64,000 nucleotides of DNA from Caballeronia turbans (GTDB taxonomy: Bacteria; Pseudomonadota; Gammaproteobacteria; Burkholderiales; Burkholderiaceae): positions 1 to 64,000 of the forward strand of contig FCOD02000027.1 of the NCBI GenBank assembly GCA_001544655.2, in the 5' to 3' direction. The notes below the pieces were generated by a model. The model saw only the letters and a program-made list of their open reading frames with translations. It was not told where the DNA came from and did not search any database. Shown here piece by piece: positions 25,172 to 35,129 of the stretch. The position numbers and the translations under genes are program-made. Numbering within the stretch: the stretch's first letter is position 1; each line of letters starts with the position of its first letter.

Positions 25172-26104
25172 ATGCCCGATGATACTTGGCTTGTTGCACC
25201 CGAAGACGCCTATGCCCAGTGGCAACGCGAAGAAGCGACGGGCGAGGATCGCCGCGCATTTGCTGACCGGTCGATCGTGCAGCACCGTTCGATGTTCTCG
25301 CGCTTCAACGACTATCTGATTGCGCACGGCGCGACAGTGGCGAGCTTCGGGGCGGACCATATCGATGGATTCTTCGCGGAACTTGCGCAGGACTGCGCGC
25401 CCGGCACGACGACTCGCCTGCGTTACCTGAAGCTGATTGACCGGGTCACGCGTCACCTCGTGAACATTGAACTGCGCACCGATAAACCGGCCGCGTTGAT
25501 GTTAGTCAACGAGAACTGGCCACAAGACGAGCCAACGCCGATCTATCTTTCACCGGAAGACGATGCACGGCTACAAGCGGTGTGCGTTGCAACCGAAGGC
25601 GAGGCGTTCAAGGAACTGCGAAACACGGCGATCGCGGCGCTCTTCCTTGCGTCAGGCGTCACAGCCGCCGAACTTAGGCAGTTGCGCGTCGACGACCTCG
25701 ATACGCGTGGCGAGCGCCCTACTGTCTTCGTCGACAAGCACGGTCCGCGGATTGCACGACGGGTTCCGATCGATGCCTTCGCTATCGACGTACTGCGCAG
25801 CTATCACGAAGCGCGCAGCCGCATTCAGTCGCCAACGCAATGGTTGTTCATCGCCACGGCGGGCGGCAAGCCGATGCAGCCGGATACGATGCTGAAATGT
25901 GTCCGCGTAGCGCTACGCCGCGCGGACTTGTCGGCGGCCGACGAGAGCCCGCGCTTACTCAGAAACACGTTCGGGCGTCGGCACATCCTCGCCGGCAAGA
26001 CCAACGAGCAAGTGAGCAATCTAATGGGCTTGTCGAGCCATCGCACGGCGACTCGCCTTCGTCAAACACTTGGGTCGTGCGAGGCGTCCGAAGCACAGGC
26101 TTAG
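25172..26104 (+). CDS. Degenerate tyrosine recombinase-like protein
   Basis: 310 residues with the two-domain layout of phage-integrase/XerD proteins: an N-terminal SAM-like core-binding domain (about 30-120) and a C-terminal domain recognisable by ALFLASGVTAAELRQLRVDD, FVDKHGPRIARRVPI and ESPRLLRNTFGRRHILAGK. Against XerD the catalytic residues are mostly lost: the first Arg (TGLRVSEL) is Thr, the His of HxLR is Arg (only its Arg remains), the GH His is Leu, and the Tyr position is Leu (TRLRQ). So it probably cannot cut DNA and may be a structural or regulatory relic. It follows the deoxyribosyltransferase gene. Confidence 0.8.
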   Translation: MPDDTWLVAPEDAYAQWQREEATGEDRRAFADRSIVQHRSMFSRFNDYLIAHGATVASFGADHIDGFFAELAQDCAPGTTTRLRYLKLIDRVTRHLVNIELRTDKPAALMLVNENWPQDEPTPIYLSPEDDARLQAVCVATEGEAFKELRNTAIAALFLASGVTAAELRQLRVDDLDTRGERPTVFVDKHGPRIARRVPIDAFAIDVLRSYHEARSRIQSPTQWLFIATAGGKPMQPDTMLKCVRVALRRADLSAADESPRLLRNTFGRRHILAGKTNEQVSNLMGLSSHRTATRLRQTLGSCEASEAQA

Positions 26105-26214
26105 TGGCTTGCGGCCGGCGTCGGTCACAACCGGTGATCGGACTTTATGACGCGCATGTCCCTGTCACCTGGTCCGTGCAGGATCAGTACGTTGATCGGA
26201 ATACCGTCATCGCG

Positions 26215-26676
26215 TCAACGCTTACCAGATGCTTTGTCACGGTCTTCCTGCGTGCCCAAACGACCGTTCGACTTCGCGCGTCGAGCCGGCGCACGCGTCA
26301 CGCTGGAACCACCCTTGAGCCATCGATCAACGGCTATATAGCGGGCGTGTGAGAATTCGACCATCTTATGTACCGCTTCAGCCGTCTGTATTTGTCGTGC
26401 GATTTCGACAGGGATTTCACCACAGGCGATTAACACGCCCTTTCCGCTGATCGCCTGCTCTATCGTCTTCCCACGAAAGGAAAGACGTACGCGAAACGAC
26501 GGCTGCTCATCTGCGTCTGGCGAGCATGCAACGTCAAGCGTCGAGCCCGCAAAGTCGGTCCACAATTCGGCGAGTCCAGGGTGCTCACTCCCAGTCAGCT
26601 CCGCGGCACGGTCGAAGCCATCATTCACCTTCGTTATGGACCGGCTGTCGGGGTCAATCAGGTAACACAGGAACAT
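26215..26676 (-). CDS. Hypothetical protein
   Basis: 153 residues from the ATG at 26676, with GGAGG 4 nt upstream; the longer frame to 26871 lacks a ribosome site. Begins MFLCYLIDPDSRSITKVNDG, has a beta-rich middle (SFRVRLSFRGKTIEQAISGKGVLIACGEIP) and a basic tail. Looks like a genuine small beta-rich protein. No family recognised; stands alone. Confidence 0.6.
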   Translation of the reverse strand: MFLCYLIDPDSRSITKVNDGFDRAAELTGSEHPGLAELWTDFAGSTLDVACSPDADEQPSFRVRLSFRGKTIEQAISGKGVLIACGEIPVEIARQIQTAEAVHKMVEFSHARYIAVDRWLKGGSSVTRAPARRAKSNGRLGTQEDRDKASGKR

Positions 26677-26972
26677 GTCGCCTCCGGCACTTGGACGTCC
26701 ATCTCCGAATCGCGTGAGCTCACTGCGTTCGTTGAATGGGTTGCTGGCCCGACCCAAGGACGCCAGCCACACGGTCGGCGGGAGCACACAGCGCGCCGTG
26801 TTGCTGATCTCCGCTTTAAGCATAGGAGCAAAAAAGAGCCCTGAGCGCGGCTTTCGCGTTCGCCAGACCAAAAACGGGATGGGCTGAGGCGAGACTCGTC
26901 ACCAGGATCCAGGAGTCCGCTGTGGCATCCGCCTTGCTTCAATTTCAAGAAAGACATTTCAGAGCGAAAAGG

Positions 26973-27284
26973 ATGAAAGCGACAATTTGGGGACATACTC
27001 GGCTGCCGGACGGGCATCAGGAGATTCATCGCTTTGCTTTCGAACTGCACGACGGAAGTGCGGCTCCGCCCGTCCGCGAGTCTGTTTCTTTGCGCACCGC
27101 TCGTGTTGTCGTCGCACATCTACAAGATGGCAACGCATTAATCCAGATGTTCCGAGCCATCGTGAATAGCGAGCCGGCGGACTACGATCACTTGGTCGGA
27201 CAGACCTTTAAGGATGATTTCATCGAAAATGGTCCGAGCGATCGCGTCGATGAATCGCACGAATGGCAGAACGCCGATCGCTGA
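26973..27284 (+). CDS. Hypothetical protein (damaged copy at 43050-43135)
   Basis: 103 residues from the ATG at 26973 (MKATIWGHTRLPDGHQEIHR, then FAFELHDGSAAPP). A GTG/ATG start further upstream (26922) is possible, but a damaged copy at 43050-43135 aligns from this ATG (there mutated to ACG) with the same upstream GCGAAAAGG, which supports this start. Ribosome site weak. No family recognised; the C-terminus is acidic and ends EWQNADR. Confidence 0.6.
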   Translation: MKATIWGHTRLPDGHQEIHRFAFELHDGSAAPPVRESVSLRTARVVVAHLQDGNALIQMFRAIVNSEPADYDHLVGQTFKDDFIENGPSDRVDESHEWQNADR

Positions 27285-27462
27285 CGCCGTGACATTGACG
27301 TTCGGACCGCGAGGCGCTTGTCGGCCACATTCTGCCGCTCACTCATCCGAGGGAGCCGTCATTCGAACGCCCGGTTCACTCGGATAAGAGCCGTTGAACA
27401 GAATCAGCAACATAAGCAGGGCTCCAAGGCATTCCCACTGCTTTGTTAATCCTATCCAGCCT

Positions 27463-29500
27463 TTAGGGGCAAAACAGTAGCGTATCAGGGCTACAGAAGT
27501 CGCCGCTGCACGCTCTGATTCCTACAGGCTTTCCTGCGTACTGAGGACTAGCGTGCGAGCTATAGCTGCCGCTGAATGAGAAATCCACCGACGGCGTAGC
27601 GCCATCGCGGATGCATGATGGCAAGCCCTGTCCCTGCGGAATTGGTCGCCACCCTGCTGGACATGCTAGTGCTGGCCGACCACCATCACATCCCGGACAA
27701 ACCGATCCAGTTGTCGTGACGATAACGGAAACACCTTGAGCTACAGTGGGGGCAAAGCCATGTCCTGTAGCTTCGACGTCGTACCTCGGCCCCGTGTAAT
27801 CCTCCAGTGCCGCCACATTGGTGGAGGAGTCGAAACTTGCTTGACCTTGCGACATACGGCCCCGCCGATCGCGGCGTAGTTACCTGCGTCCACTGTGACG
27901 CTCGATGAGATCGTCCCTGGCAGGTCTATCTCGTCCGCCGTCGTTGGGAAAGTACTAAATTTCGCAAGAATCGTTGCAGGCGCACTCGCGTTTCCGTGCG
28001 CGGTTAGCGGTCCCCAGGGCACGCAGTAGCTGCGCCGTCCGGAACTGTCCAAGGGCGGACCGTCAAAACTCAGCAGATCGTTGTCCGCACGGGGGAATGA
28101 AATTGCACCTTCATCACTAGATAAGGCGCAGATCTTTCGCGTCGGATCGTAGCTTCCTCCTGAACCTATTTCACCAGGATCTTCTCCCGGGTTACGAACG
28201 GCGGAAGAGACGTTGATGCCGAGATAGTCATGAGCAGTTGCTACGAAATCGAAGCTAGCACCCGGATAGTTCTTTCTCGTGCTTACAGTTTGGGCGAAGA
28301 CGAACTCATTGACAAAAAGGGGAAAGGGATCGATGGGCGCGCGAATCAGTTTGCATCGCTTGCCCCGCACGCAACTCGGCAGCGATGTTTTATAGACCTC
28401 GTAATGCAAATGAGGGTTCGATGTCCCAGTGTTTCCCGACGTGGCAACTGGAACGTCTTCATCAGATACGTAATCTAAGTTTAATCGGCCGTCTGCTGTC
28501 AACAGATTCGGAGAGAAGTCTTGAAGATGGAGCAGTGATATCTGGCCATCCGCATAGGCAAAGGTGAGCTTAATTCCCGCCCCGCCATTGGCTCCGGGAC
28601 AATTACCCTTGGGGGCAAATGCGTCGGAACTCTGCTGGGGTAAGAGTCCGGCGCCTAGTCGGGCGTCCACCGTCGGGAATATAGACGTCTGCTCTGTCAG
28701 CGACGAGGTCAATTCCGTGATGTGGCTTTTTTCTCCCACCTAGGTAGCGCCCATGGTTGAATCGGCTTCGCTCGACGCAACTGATTTCTCTCTTAAGCGG
28801 ACACCGCAGCGATATCCTTCCAGGAACCTCTGCTTTCACCGTTGCTGACGGCACTATCTCGCTGACTTCCTGAGGGACGGCAGAAGCCACGCCGATCTTG
28901 ATATTTGCCGAGTACTTCCCGTCGGAAGCTCGCTGAAAGTCGCCCCCAGAAAGGGTGGCTGACAGCGTGTGAGCTGTCTCATCAACCGTTGTTGCCAATG
29001 GCGTGAGAGTATCTTCGCCATCGTCAGCATCGTCCTTCGAATAAAAAACGTACAGGGCGGCGGCCTTGTCTGATCCCATCGACCTGTCAATGGCGCTGGG
29101 CGCATGCACCACCACTCGGACGGTGTTGTTAAGCGCGAGGGGCGCCGTCGCTCGAATAGTTCGGGGATCGCTCAAGTCTGCTGCAAGAGCATCTTCCATA
29201 TCGGCGGCGACATTATTTAATGCCGCATCCTCCACGCTGGCGACACTAACTTCGCGTCCGAACAAGGAGGGCTCGGCAGAAAAGTCGAAGCTCGCGACGT
29301 TGTCAATCCCGACCGAAGTTGATGCTGGACTGATTACCGTTGAGGACTGCTGACCCGTCGCACCTCCAGAATCGGCGGTCTGACCGCGTCCGCTCGAAAT
29401 CGTCGTCGTGGCCGCCCCCGCAACCGCCTGCGGCAGTGGAGATGGTCAGAGCAATAACCCAGTAGACAATGGCTAGGCGGCGCACGGCGCGCTCCGACAT
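27463..29500 (-). pseudogene. Peptidase M23-type lipoprotein gene, three frameshifts
   Basis: Four minus-strand frames read as one protein. 29500-29303 begins with a lipoprotein signal (VIALTISTAAGGCGGG). After a frame change in a G run near 29420, the text runs to about 28680: a large Ig-like/adhesin region, then GRYLGGRKKPHHGIDLVAD (M23 zinc-site H-x-x-x-D). After the next shift comes HLQDFS and GNTGTSNPHLHYEV, the second M23 motif. After a third shift near 27860 (GGGGCC run) a Cys-rich tail ends at 27463. As written it cannot make the full protein; sequencing errors at homopolymers are an alternative to decay. Confidence 0.75.
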
Positions 29501-29606
29501 CGAGTCAATAACAAGACGCGAGGTTGCTGATACTTTTGATACACAACGAGTCTAGGTCGTAAAACGAATGCCCGCGTATGTAAAGTAGAAACGGGAAGAT
29601 CGATAG

Positions 29607-29936
29607 CTATTTAGGTAAGCAGATTGATATAAAAGGTCGAATAATAATTGAAAGGCATGGCGCGCTAGCCGCCGGTAGAGAAATGAGCGCCAACGCACTC
29701 TTGAGTCGTGCGTCCTGGCCCTTATCGAGCAAGCTAGAAATCGATGGGAACGTGTCGCATGGCCTGAAGGTTCCGGAATTGCTCCTACCAGACGTTGCGC
29801 GGCTAGGAATTTTGCTATCGATTGACACGTTTCCGAATCGTGATACGACCACCAACACTGCAAGCGGCCATGCAAGTTGCCCCATAAGGCGAACAATTGC
29901 GACCGGAACAGACATTTTGGCGTTAGGGTCTGACAT
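29607..29936 (-). CDS. Hypothetical single-span membrane protein
   Basis: 109 residues from an ATG with AAGGAG 7 nt upstream. An N-terminal helix (IVRLMGQLAWPLAVLVVVSRF) is followed by a Ser/Pro-rich tail of unusual composition that may be out of frame. Part of a minus-strand group with the small exported protein at 30101. Confidence 0.5.
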   Translation of the reverse strand: MSDPNAKMSVPVAIVRLMGQLAWPLAVLVVVSRFGNVSIDSKIPSRATSGRSNSGTFRPCDTFPSISSLLDKGQDARLKSALALISLPAASAPCLSIIIRPFISICLPK

Positions 29937-30100
29937 TGAGTAGCTCCTTCGATGGTTCGACGATCCGTCTCCGTTGAAAGCCGCAGTGCCTCTAAGTCAT
30001 TTCCGGCTTTGGTGTCTGGCTCGGGTGATTCGTTTCATTTCAACAGCCAGAAGTTAGTTGCTGGCTGGTGCCATCGATAATCAGAGAAGTCACAAGCTTC

Positions 30101-30388
30101 CTATCTTTTGCACTCGACGCGGTATCTCGTCCAGCCACATTTGCCGCCTGCTTGCTGGGATAGTGGGCTAAGGAAGAAGTCACCGGTCACCGCGCCCGAC
30201 GAAGAATGTTGCGCACAGAACGCCCTCCCAACACTCTCAAGGTCAGTGCTGCACGGGTAGGTCATTCCTTGAAACGCAGGAGGGTTGCGGCCCTCGCCGA
30301 CCACGACTTCCGTGACTTGCGCGTAGCCTGTCGAAGGCGCCGAGATTGCGAGATAGGCAGCAAATGCATAGAAGCGAACATTATTCAT
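30101..30388 (-). CDS. Small exported cysteine-containing protein
   Basis: 95 residues with a signal peptide (MNNVRFYAFAAYLAISAPSTGYA, predicted cut after the second Ala-rich A) and a mature part with four Cys residues (PCSTDLESVGRAFCAQ, GGKCGWTRYRVECKR) that could form two disulfides in the periplasm. GGGAG lies 6 nt before the ATG. Family not recognised. Confidence 0.65.
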   Translation of the reverse strand: MNNVRFYAFAAYLAISAPSTGYAQVTEVVVGEGRNPPAFQGMTYPCSTDLESVGRAFCAQHSSSGAVTGDFFLSPLSQQAGGKCGWTRYRVECKR

Positions 30389-30478
30389 CGTCGACTCCCC
30401 GGGAGGCTCCCTCCAGAAAACGTATGTTTAGGATATTTGCCACGAATACAGCGCGTTCACGTGAACAATCTATTTACT

Positions 30479-31753
30479 TCATTCTAGGCTTCCGTTCGCA
30501 TCCAGTCCTTTTTGTGACGGTGCGGCGCCTGTCCGAAGGCGATTTAGCACAGGGACAGTAAACGAGGCGACAACAAACACGCCCAAGGTAATCAGGACAG
30601 AGATCAGCATTCTCACATCATAGTTGCGAGCCGTCACGTACAGAAGTGTCCCGACCGTGATAACGGGAAGTAGTGATATCGAGAGTAACGATATAATGCG
30701 AGGAAGCGCCTCTGGGTAGGTAACAATCCATGCGAAGATTTCGCTATTGTGACTTTCTCGCTCAAAAGTGTTACCCAAATGGCGAAGCTCCGCTAGTAGA
30801 TACAGCAAAACAAAAAATATTATCGACGGGCCGGCAAGGGCGAGAATTGCCTCGTCAACGGTGATACCGAAAGCGGAGAACGTTCGACGACTGGCGCTTT
30901 CTCTGGCCGTTATAAAGCGTGCGGCATCTTGCGGCGTCAGGAGCGCGACCTCGTCCCAGACTCGCCTTAAGTGCGGCAATGCTACGGATCTTTCGCCTGG
31001 CGAAATGAGACCACGACCATTCTTGTCCGACAACATCCAAGCTCGAGCGAAATAGCCCTCAGCGACTTGCTGATTTTTGATGCGAATATTCGCTTGTCTG
31101 TATTGAAACTCCGGACCGAGTTTGGTGTCTTTCGCAAAAGTAAAGCGCATCACGCCTAGATTGTACGGGGTCTCCGGAATATTGCGATAAGAGTCTTTGG
31201 GCCCGCTGATCGACTCGCCATCAACGGGACGTTCAAGCTCAAGACGTACAGCTAACAACATGAAATCGCTTGACAGCTCCGGGCACGGCGTATCGGGACC
31301 AATACCGTACGCCGAACAGACCCCGGCTGGCCTCTGGAAAAGTCGCTGCATGGCCGTAACAACCTGGTCATCCGATAATTGACTCAAAATCCCAACCAAG
31401 TTTGGTTTTTCGATGAAATCGAGAATTTGTTGTAAATTCCATTTCGCATCAGGGCGGTCAACAACTAACGGTTGTCGAATTGCGATGTCGGTGGAGACTT
31501 TCACAATCGCACTCGACGTTGTCAGAAGATTTCGGAGCGACGTTGCACTTTTTTGAATGTGCGGCAACGCAACATTCTTAGTCGTCCACGCTGCGAATTG
31601 TTCAAACTGCAAGGTACGGAGTGCGTCAAGTTCGATTTTCGCGAGCCTGTAGTTTTCGGCATCGTTCGGCGCGAGGGCGAACGCGAGAAACGCCGCGCAG
31701 ATGGCGACCAACGAAAGATGTACCACTTTCGCGGCCTTTACCAGTTCCTCCAT
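30479..31753 (-). CDS. Membrane protein of unknown function
   Basis: 424 residues from the ATG at 31753 (GAGG 5 nt upstream; the TTG at 31756 is an alternative). One N-terminal helix (VVHLSLVAICAAFLAFALAP), a large soluble middle of about 270 residues, and three C-terminal helices (PSIIFFVLLYLLAELRHLG, IISLLSISLLPVITVGTLLY, MLISVLITLGVFVVASFTV). The middle has paired Cys in GVCSAYGIGPDTPCPEL. No family recognised. Convergently placed beside small exported and lipoprotein genes. Confidence 0.65.
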   Translation of the reverse strand: MEELVKAAKVVHLSLVAICAAFLAFALAPNDAENYRLAKIELDALRTLQFEQFAAWTTKNVALPHIQKSATSLRNLLTTSSAIVKVSTDIAIRQPLVVDRPDAKWNLQQILDFIEKPNLVGILSQLSDDQVVTAMQRLFQRPAGVCSAYGIGPDTPCPELSSDFMLLAVRLELERPVDGESISGPKDSYRNIPETPYNLGVMRFTFAKDTKLGPEFQYRQANIRIKNQQVAEGYFARAWMLSDKNGRGLISPGERSVALPHLRRVWDEVALLTPQDAARFITARESASRRTFSAFGITVDEAILALAGPSIIFFVLLYLLAELRHLGNTFERESHNSEIFAWIVTYPEALPRIISLLSISLLPVITVGTLLYVTARNYDVRMLISVLITLGVFVVASFTVPVLNRLRTGAAPSQKGLDANGSLE

Positions 31754-32145
31754 CAAAGCCTCTCATCTCTACTGGCGGAAACCGCGTTTGAAATGCTTCT
31801 CGTCTCGAAACATGGCGCGGCATCCAATGACGAGCATTGCAAGGAAGAATATAGGCGACAGTACGGATAAATGTGCTCCGTTCCGTCCGACGGCCTCAGA
31901 TGCGGCGCCGACCTAGCTCGACATCGCCACGCGGACGCCGGCGACGGCCGCGCACGAATGGCTGTTGCTCTTCAGGTCGGATTTACGTCGCCCGATCAAC
32001 AAGAAATGAATGGCCGGGGTGGCCAGAAGGCGGCCTTCGCCAGCGCGAGTCGCTCAGCGCAAGCTCTCCTCACGTCGTCGGTCATGCGCGGCTGAGACAA
32101 TCACTCTGCGATAATTCGCAGGCCGTGACTTCAACCTCGATCGTT
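31754..32145. other. Divergent intergenic region
   Basis: The 390 bp between two divergent membrane-protein genes; frames here are shadows or a long upstream extension of the 32146 gene without conserved sequence. No clear promoter recognised. Confidence 0.4.
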
Positions 32146-32964
32146 ATGATACAACCCCAAGGTTTGTGGGACCAGCTGGCTATATTGGGTGCTGCGGGCC
32201 ATCCGTTACTCGCGTTAACCCCACAACAGCTGACGAATGTTATCGCAAAAGGTATTGACGAAGGATCCAAGCCGAGTGCCACAGATTGGTGGCAGGTGTG
32301 GCTAACGTTTGGTGGTCTATTAGTTTCGATTGTTGCGAACTTGCTTTTGTATCGACTCGCTGTGCGGTCAGCTCGTTCATCTGAGCAAAGTGCAGCGGAC
32401 GCAAAGAGCAGCGCGGAGTCGGCGGCTGCCGCACAGAGGCCGCGGCTCACGGTTCTTTCTATGACAATTCAAGCGAGAGCAGGTGAGAATCCTAATATCA
32501 CGGAATACTTCGCGATCGTAACGCTTAGAAATAATGGGCCGACTGGCGCAGAAATCACCGGGTCGAACATGGAAGTTGGCTTCGAGCTGACCTCAAAAAG
32601 TGAGGAAGGGTTTCTTCGGTATCCGTGGCGGCATCCTGGACGAAGCCATAACCCTTTGCCAAAGCTAAAATTTGGTGAGCTTGTGGATGCCCAACAACAT
32701 TACCGGTTCGAGCAGTTTTTTTATATAACCGACGACATGCGTCAGCTAGCTAGCAGTGGATGGCCACACCAGATCGTCCTGCGTGGATATGTCTCGTATA
32801 AAGATTATTTCGATGAGCAGTGGGTTAAGGGTTTTGCGGGACTCATGGATTGGCACATCCCCGGCATTGGTCGCGATTTGAACCTATTGCCAGCGCCTGG
32901 CGAATATAATTTTAACCGTCGAGGGCACGTCGACCATCGGGAGACGTTCATTCCGAAACAATAA
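32146..32964 (+). CDS. Hypothetical single-span membrane protein
   Basis: 272 residues from the ATG at 32146 (a GTG at 32125 is possible). One helix near residues 50-72 (WWQVWLTFGGLLVSIVANLLLY), then an Ala/Ser coiled stretch (RSSEQSAADAKSSAESAAAA) and a C-terminal beta-rich domain (RLTVLSMTIQARAG, TLRNNGPTGAEITGSNM, FEQFFYITDDM) that looks like a sensor or binding domain facing one side of the membrane. Family not recognised. Confidence 0.65.
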   Translation: MIQPQGLWDQLAILGAAGHPLLALTPQQLTNVIAKGIDEGSKPSATDWWQVWLTFGGLLVSIVANLLLYRLAVRSARSSEQSAADAKSSAESAAAAQRPRLTVLSMTIQARAGENPNITEYFAIVTLRNNGPTGAEITGSNMEVGFELTSKSEEGFLRYPWRHPGRSHNPLPKLKFGELVDAQQHYRFEQFFYITDDMRQLASSGWPHQIVLRGYVSYKDYFDEQWVKGFAGLMDWHIPGIGRDLNLLPAPGEYNFNRRGHVDHRETFIPKQ

Positions 32965-33189
32965 GACACGCGGGCACTGGAAAGCTCGTTGTGTTGATCA
33001 GGAAATGCGCTGCATTGTCGCCAGTATGGATGAGGAAGGGCAGTGATTTGGTCCTCTAGAGGTTAGTCGCCCATCCTATTGCAACAGGGATGATAAGTGA
33101 CCGTTACACTCCATCGAGAGAAGTTCGTTCGCCCGCCTGTCGAGTGGCCGCACAGGGTCGGCTAGGGCCGACCGCTTCCGGCGGCAGGC

Positions 33190-34829
33190 GGCCCAGACTG
33201 TGTCAAAACGCATTTTTGGAGCGCTAAAATTTCGCTATCCAATGGTCGGGGATGCGCAAAATGAAGCGTTTCGTTCGAGGCGACGATCGTAACCAGAGTT
33301 TTCTCCTTCCCGAAGCGCTTGATGATTACGTGACGGACACAAATCCGGTCCGCGTGATCGATGTCTTCGTAGAAGAACTTGATCTTAATGATCTCGGCTT
33401 CGAGGGAGTACAGCCAGCCTTGACTGGAAGACCGGCTTATCATCCTGAGGTGATGCTTAAGATCTATATCTACGGGTATCTCAATCGCATCCAGTCCAGT
33501 CGTCGTCTTGAACGCGAAGCGCAGCGAAACGTTGAGATGATGTGGCTCACTGGTCGGCTGGCACCGGACTTCAAAACCATAGCTCGGTTCCGTAAAGACA
33601 ATGGCAAAGCGATCCGCAACGTCTGCCGGCAGTTTGTGATGCTATGCCAACGTCTGGACCTTTTCGCTGATGCGATCGTCGCTATCGACGGCAGCAAGTT
33701 CAAGGCGGTAAACCATCGCGATCGCAACTTCACGAGCGCCAAGCTCGAACGGCGCATGCGCGACATCGAATCAAGTATTGCTCGGTATCTTCAGGCAATG
33801 GACACGGCCGATCGTCAGGAACCTGCAATCGCGAAGGCCAAGACGGAGCGACTGCAGCACAAGATTGCAGCCTTGAAGGAGCAGATGCAACGTCTCAAGG
33901 AGATCGAGGTCCAACTCAAGGCGGCACCCGACGGACAGATATCGCTCACAGATCCGGATGCGCGTTCGATGAAGACGCGAGGAACGGGAGTCGTCGGCTA
34001 CAACGTACAAACGGCCGTCGACACGAAGCACCATCTAATCGTCGCGCACGTCGTCACTAACGATGGTATTGATCGCGATCAGTTGACATCGACGGCCAAG
34101 CTTGCTCGTGCTGAGATGGGCGTCGACAAAATCACTGCTATTGCGGATCGTGGCTATTACAAGAGTGAAGAGATACTCGCATGCCACGAGGCTGGAATAA
34201 CGGTGTTTGTCCCGAAGACGGTGACCTCGATGGCCACTGCTGATGGCCGCTTCGGGAAGGATGACTTCATTTACAACGCAAAGACGAACGAATATCAATG
34301 CCCGGCTGGGGAGAGACTGATTTGGCGATTCTCGACCATTGAGCGCGGCTTGAAGATCAGTAAATACTGGAGTTCGAATTACCAACAATGTCCGTTGAAG
34401 GAGAGCTGCACGCCCAGCCCTCAACGTCGCGTGACTCGTTGGGAACACCAAGCTGTTCTTGAGGATATGCAGGCGCGACTCGATCATGCGCCTGAGATGA
34501 TGCGGATCCGGCGACAGACAGTCGAGCACCCGTTTGGCACGATCAAGGCATGGATGGGAGCCACTCATTTCCTAACTCGAACCATTGAGCGGGTAAGCAC
34601 GGAAATGAGCTTGCACGTGCTTGCATACAACATCAAGCGAGTGACCAAGATACTTGGTTCAGAAGTTGTGATGAAGGCGATGCGAGCGTGATGCTCGCAG
34701 GACTTCTAATCCTCGGCGATAAAGCTCGTCGGCGACTTTGAATTCGGCATGTGCAACGAAAGACGCAACTTGCGCCGAGACAACGCTTCGTCAATTCGAG
34801 TGGCTGTGCGTTTTGACACGGTCTGGGCC
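33190..34829 (+). mobile_element. IS1182-family insertion sequence
   Basis: One transposase gene flanked by inverted repeats: CAGACTGTGTCAAAACGCA from 33194 and its complement ending CTG at 34825 (one mismatch). GGCC stands on both outer sides (33190-33193 and 34826-34829), consistent with a 4-bp palindromic target duplication; the element itself is then 33194-34825, about 1.63 kb. It has cut a gene on the right (34830-35021), whose other half is not found on the left. Confidence 0.85.
33252..34691 (+). CDS. IS1182-family DDE transposase
   Basis: 479 residues, full length. N-terminal FLLPEALDDYVTDTNPVRVID and HPEVMLKIYIYGYLNRIQSS are standard for this family. The catalytic Asp residues are in IVAIDGSKFKAVN and ITAIADRGYYKSEE and the Glu in TVEHPFGTIKAWMG; a coiled-coil insert (ERLQHKIAALKEQMQRLKEI) separates them. 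The frame is intact, so the copy may be active. Confidence 0.93.
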   Translation: MRKMKRFVRGDDRNQSFLLPEALDDYVTDTNPVRVIDVFVEELDLNDLGFEGVQPALTGRPAYHPEVMLKIYIYGYLNRIQSSRRLEREAQRNVEMMWLTGRLAPDFKTIARFRKDNGKAIRNVCRQFVMLCQRLDLFADAIVAIDGSKFKAVNHRDRNFTSAKLERRMRDIESSIARYLQAMDTADRQEPAIAKAKTERLQHKIAALKEQMQRLKEIEVQLKAAPDGQISLTDPDARSMKTRGTGVVGYNVQTAVDTKHHLIVAHVVTNDGIDRDQLTSTAKLARAEMGVDKITAIADRGYYKSEEILACHEAGITVFVPKTVTSMATADGRFGKDDFIYNAKTNEYQCPAGERLIWRFSTIERGLKISKYWSSNYQQCPLKESCTPSPQRRVTRWEHQAVLEDMQARLDHAPEMMRIRRQTVEHPFGTIKAWMGATHFLTRTIERVSTEMSLHVLAYNIKRVTKILGSEVVMKAMRA

Positions 34830-35021
34830 AGCAAGCGTCACGACTTCTGCGAAGCTCGGCGCGTGCTCGGGCAACAGCCGCTTATTGAATCTGCCGATGC
34901 CCTTCGCGTGGTGCTTGCTTTCGACTTCCTGCGTCACCTTGCCGTCGAAACGGCGGGCGACCCAGGTCGAAATCGTGACGGAGCAGAGCATGACCTTCGA
35001 TTGGATGGAAGTGATGTCCAT
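34830..35021 (-). pseudogene. DUF3150-like protein, truncated by the insertion sequence
   Basis: From the ATG at 35021 about 64 codons ([20 protein letters not shown], then [16 protein letters not shown]) read as the N-terminus of a DUF3150-like protein of the type found with MoxR-like ATPases on plasmids and phages. The frame then enters the insertion sequence and stops at 34791. The remaining 150 or so codons are not found left of the element, so the insertion was accompanied by deletion or rearrangement. Confidence 0.65.
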
Positions 35022-35057
35022 GAGAGAACCTCGTAGAAATGGAATGGATAAAGCCAA

Positions 35058-35094
35058 GAAAAAGGCCCTGGGCGTCCGGAGACGCGACAGGGCC
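35058..35094 (-). terminator. Intrinsic terminator
   Basis: On the minus strand a GGCCCTG...CAGGGCC stem with an inner GCGTC/GACGC stem is followed by TTTTTCTT. It follows the MoxR-like gene. Confidence 0.8.
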
Positions 35095-35129
35095 CAACAT
35101 GGGTGATGCTGAGAAAAGTGGAGTGCCTG

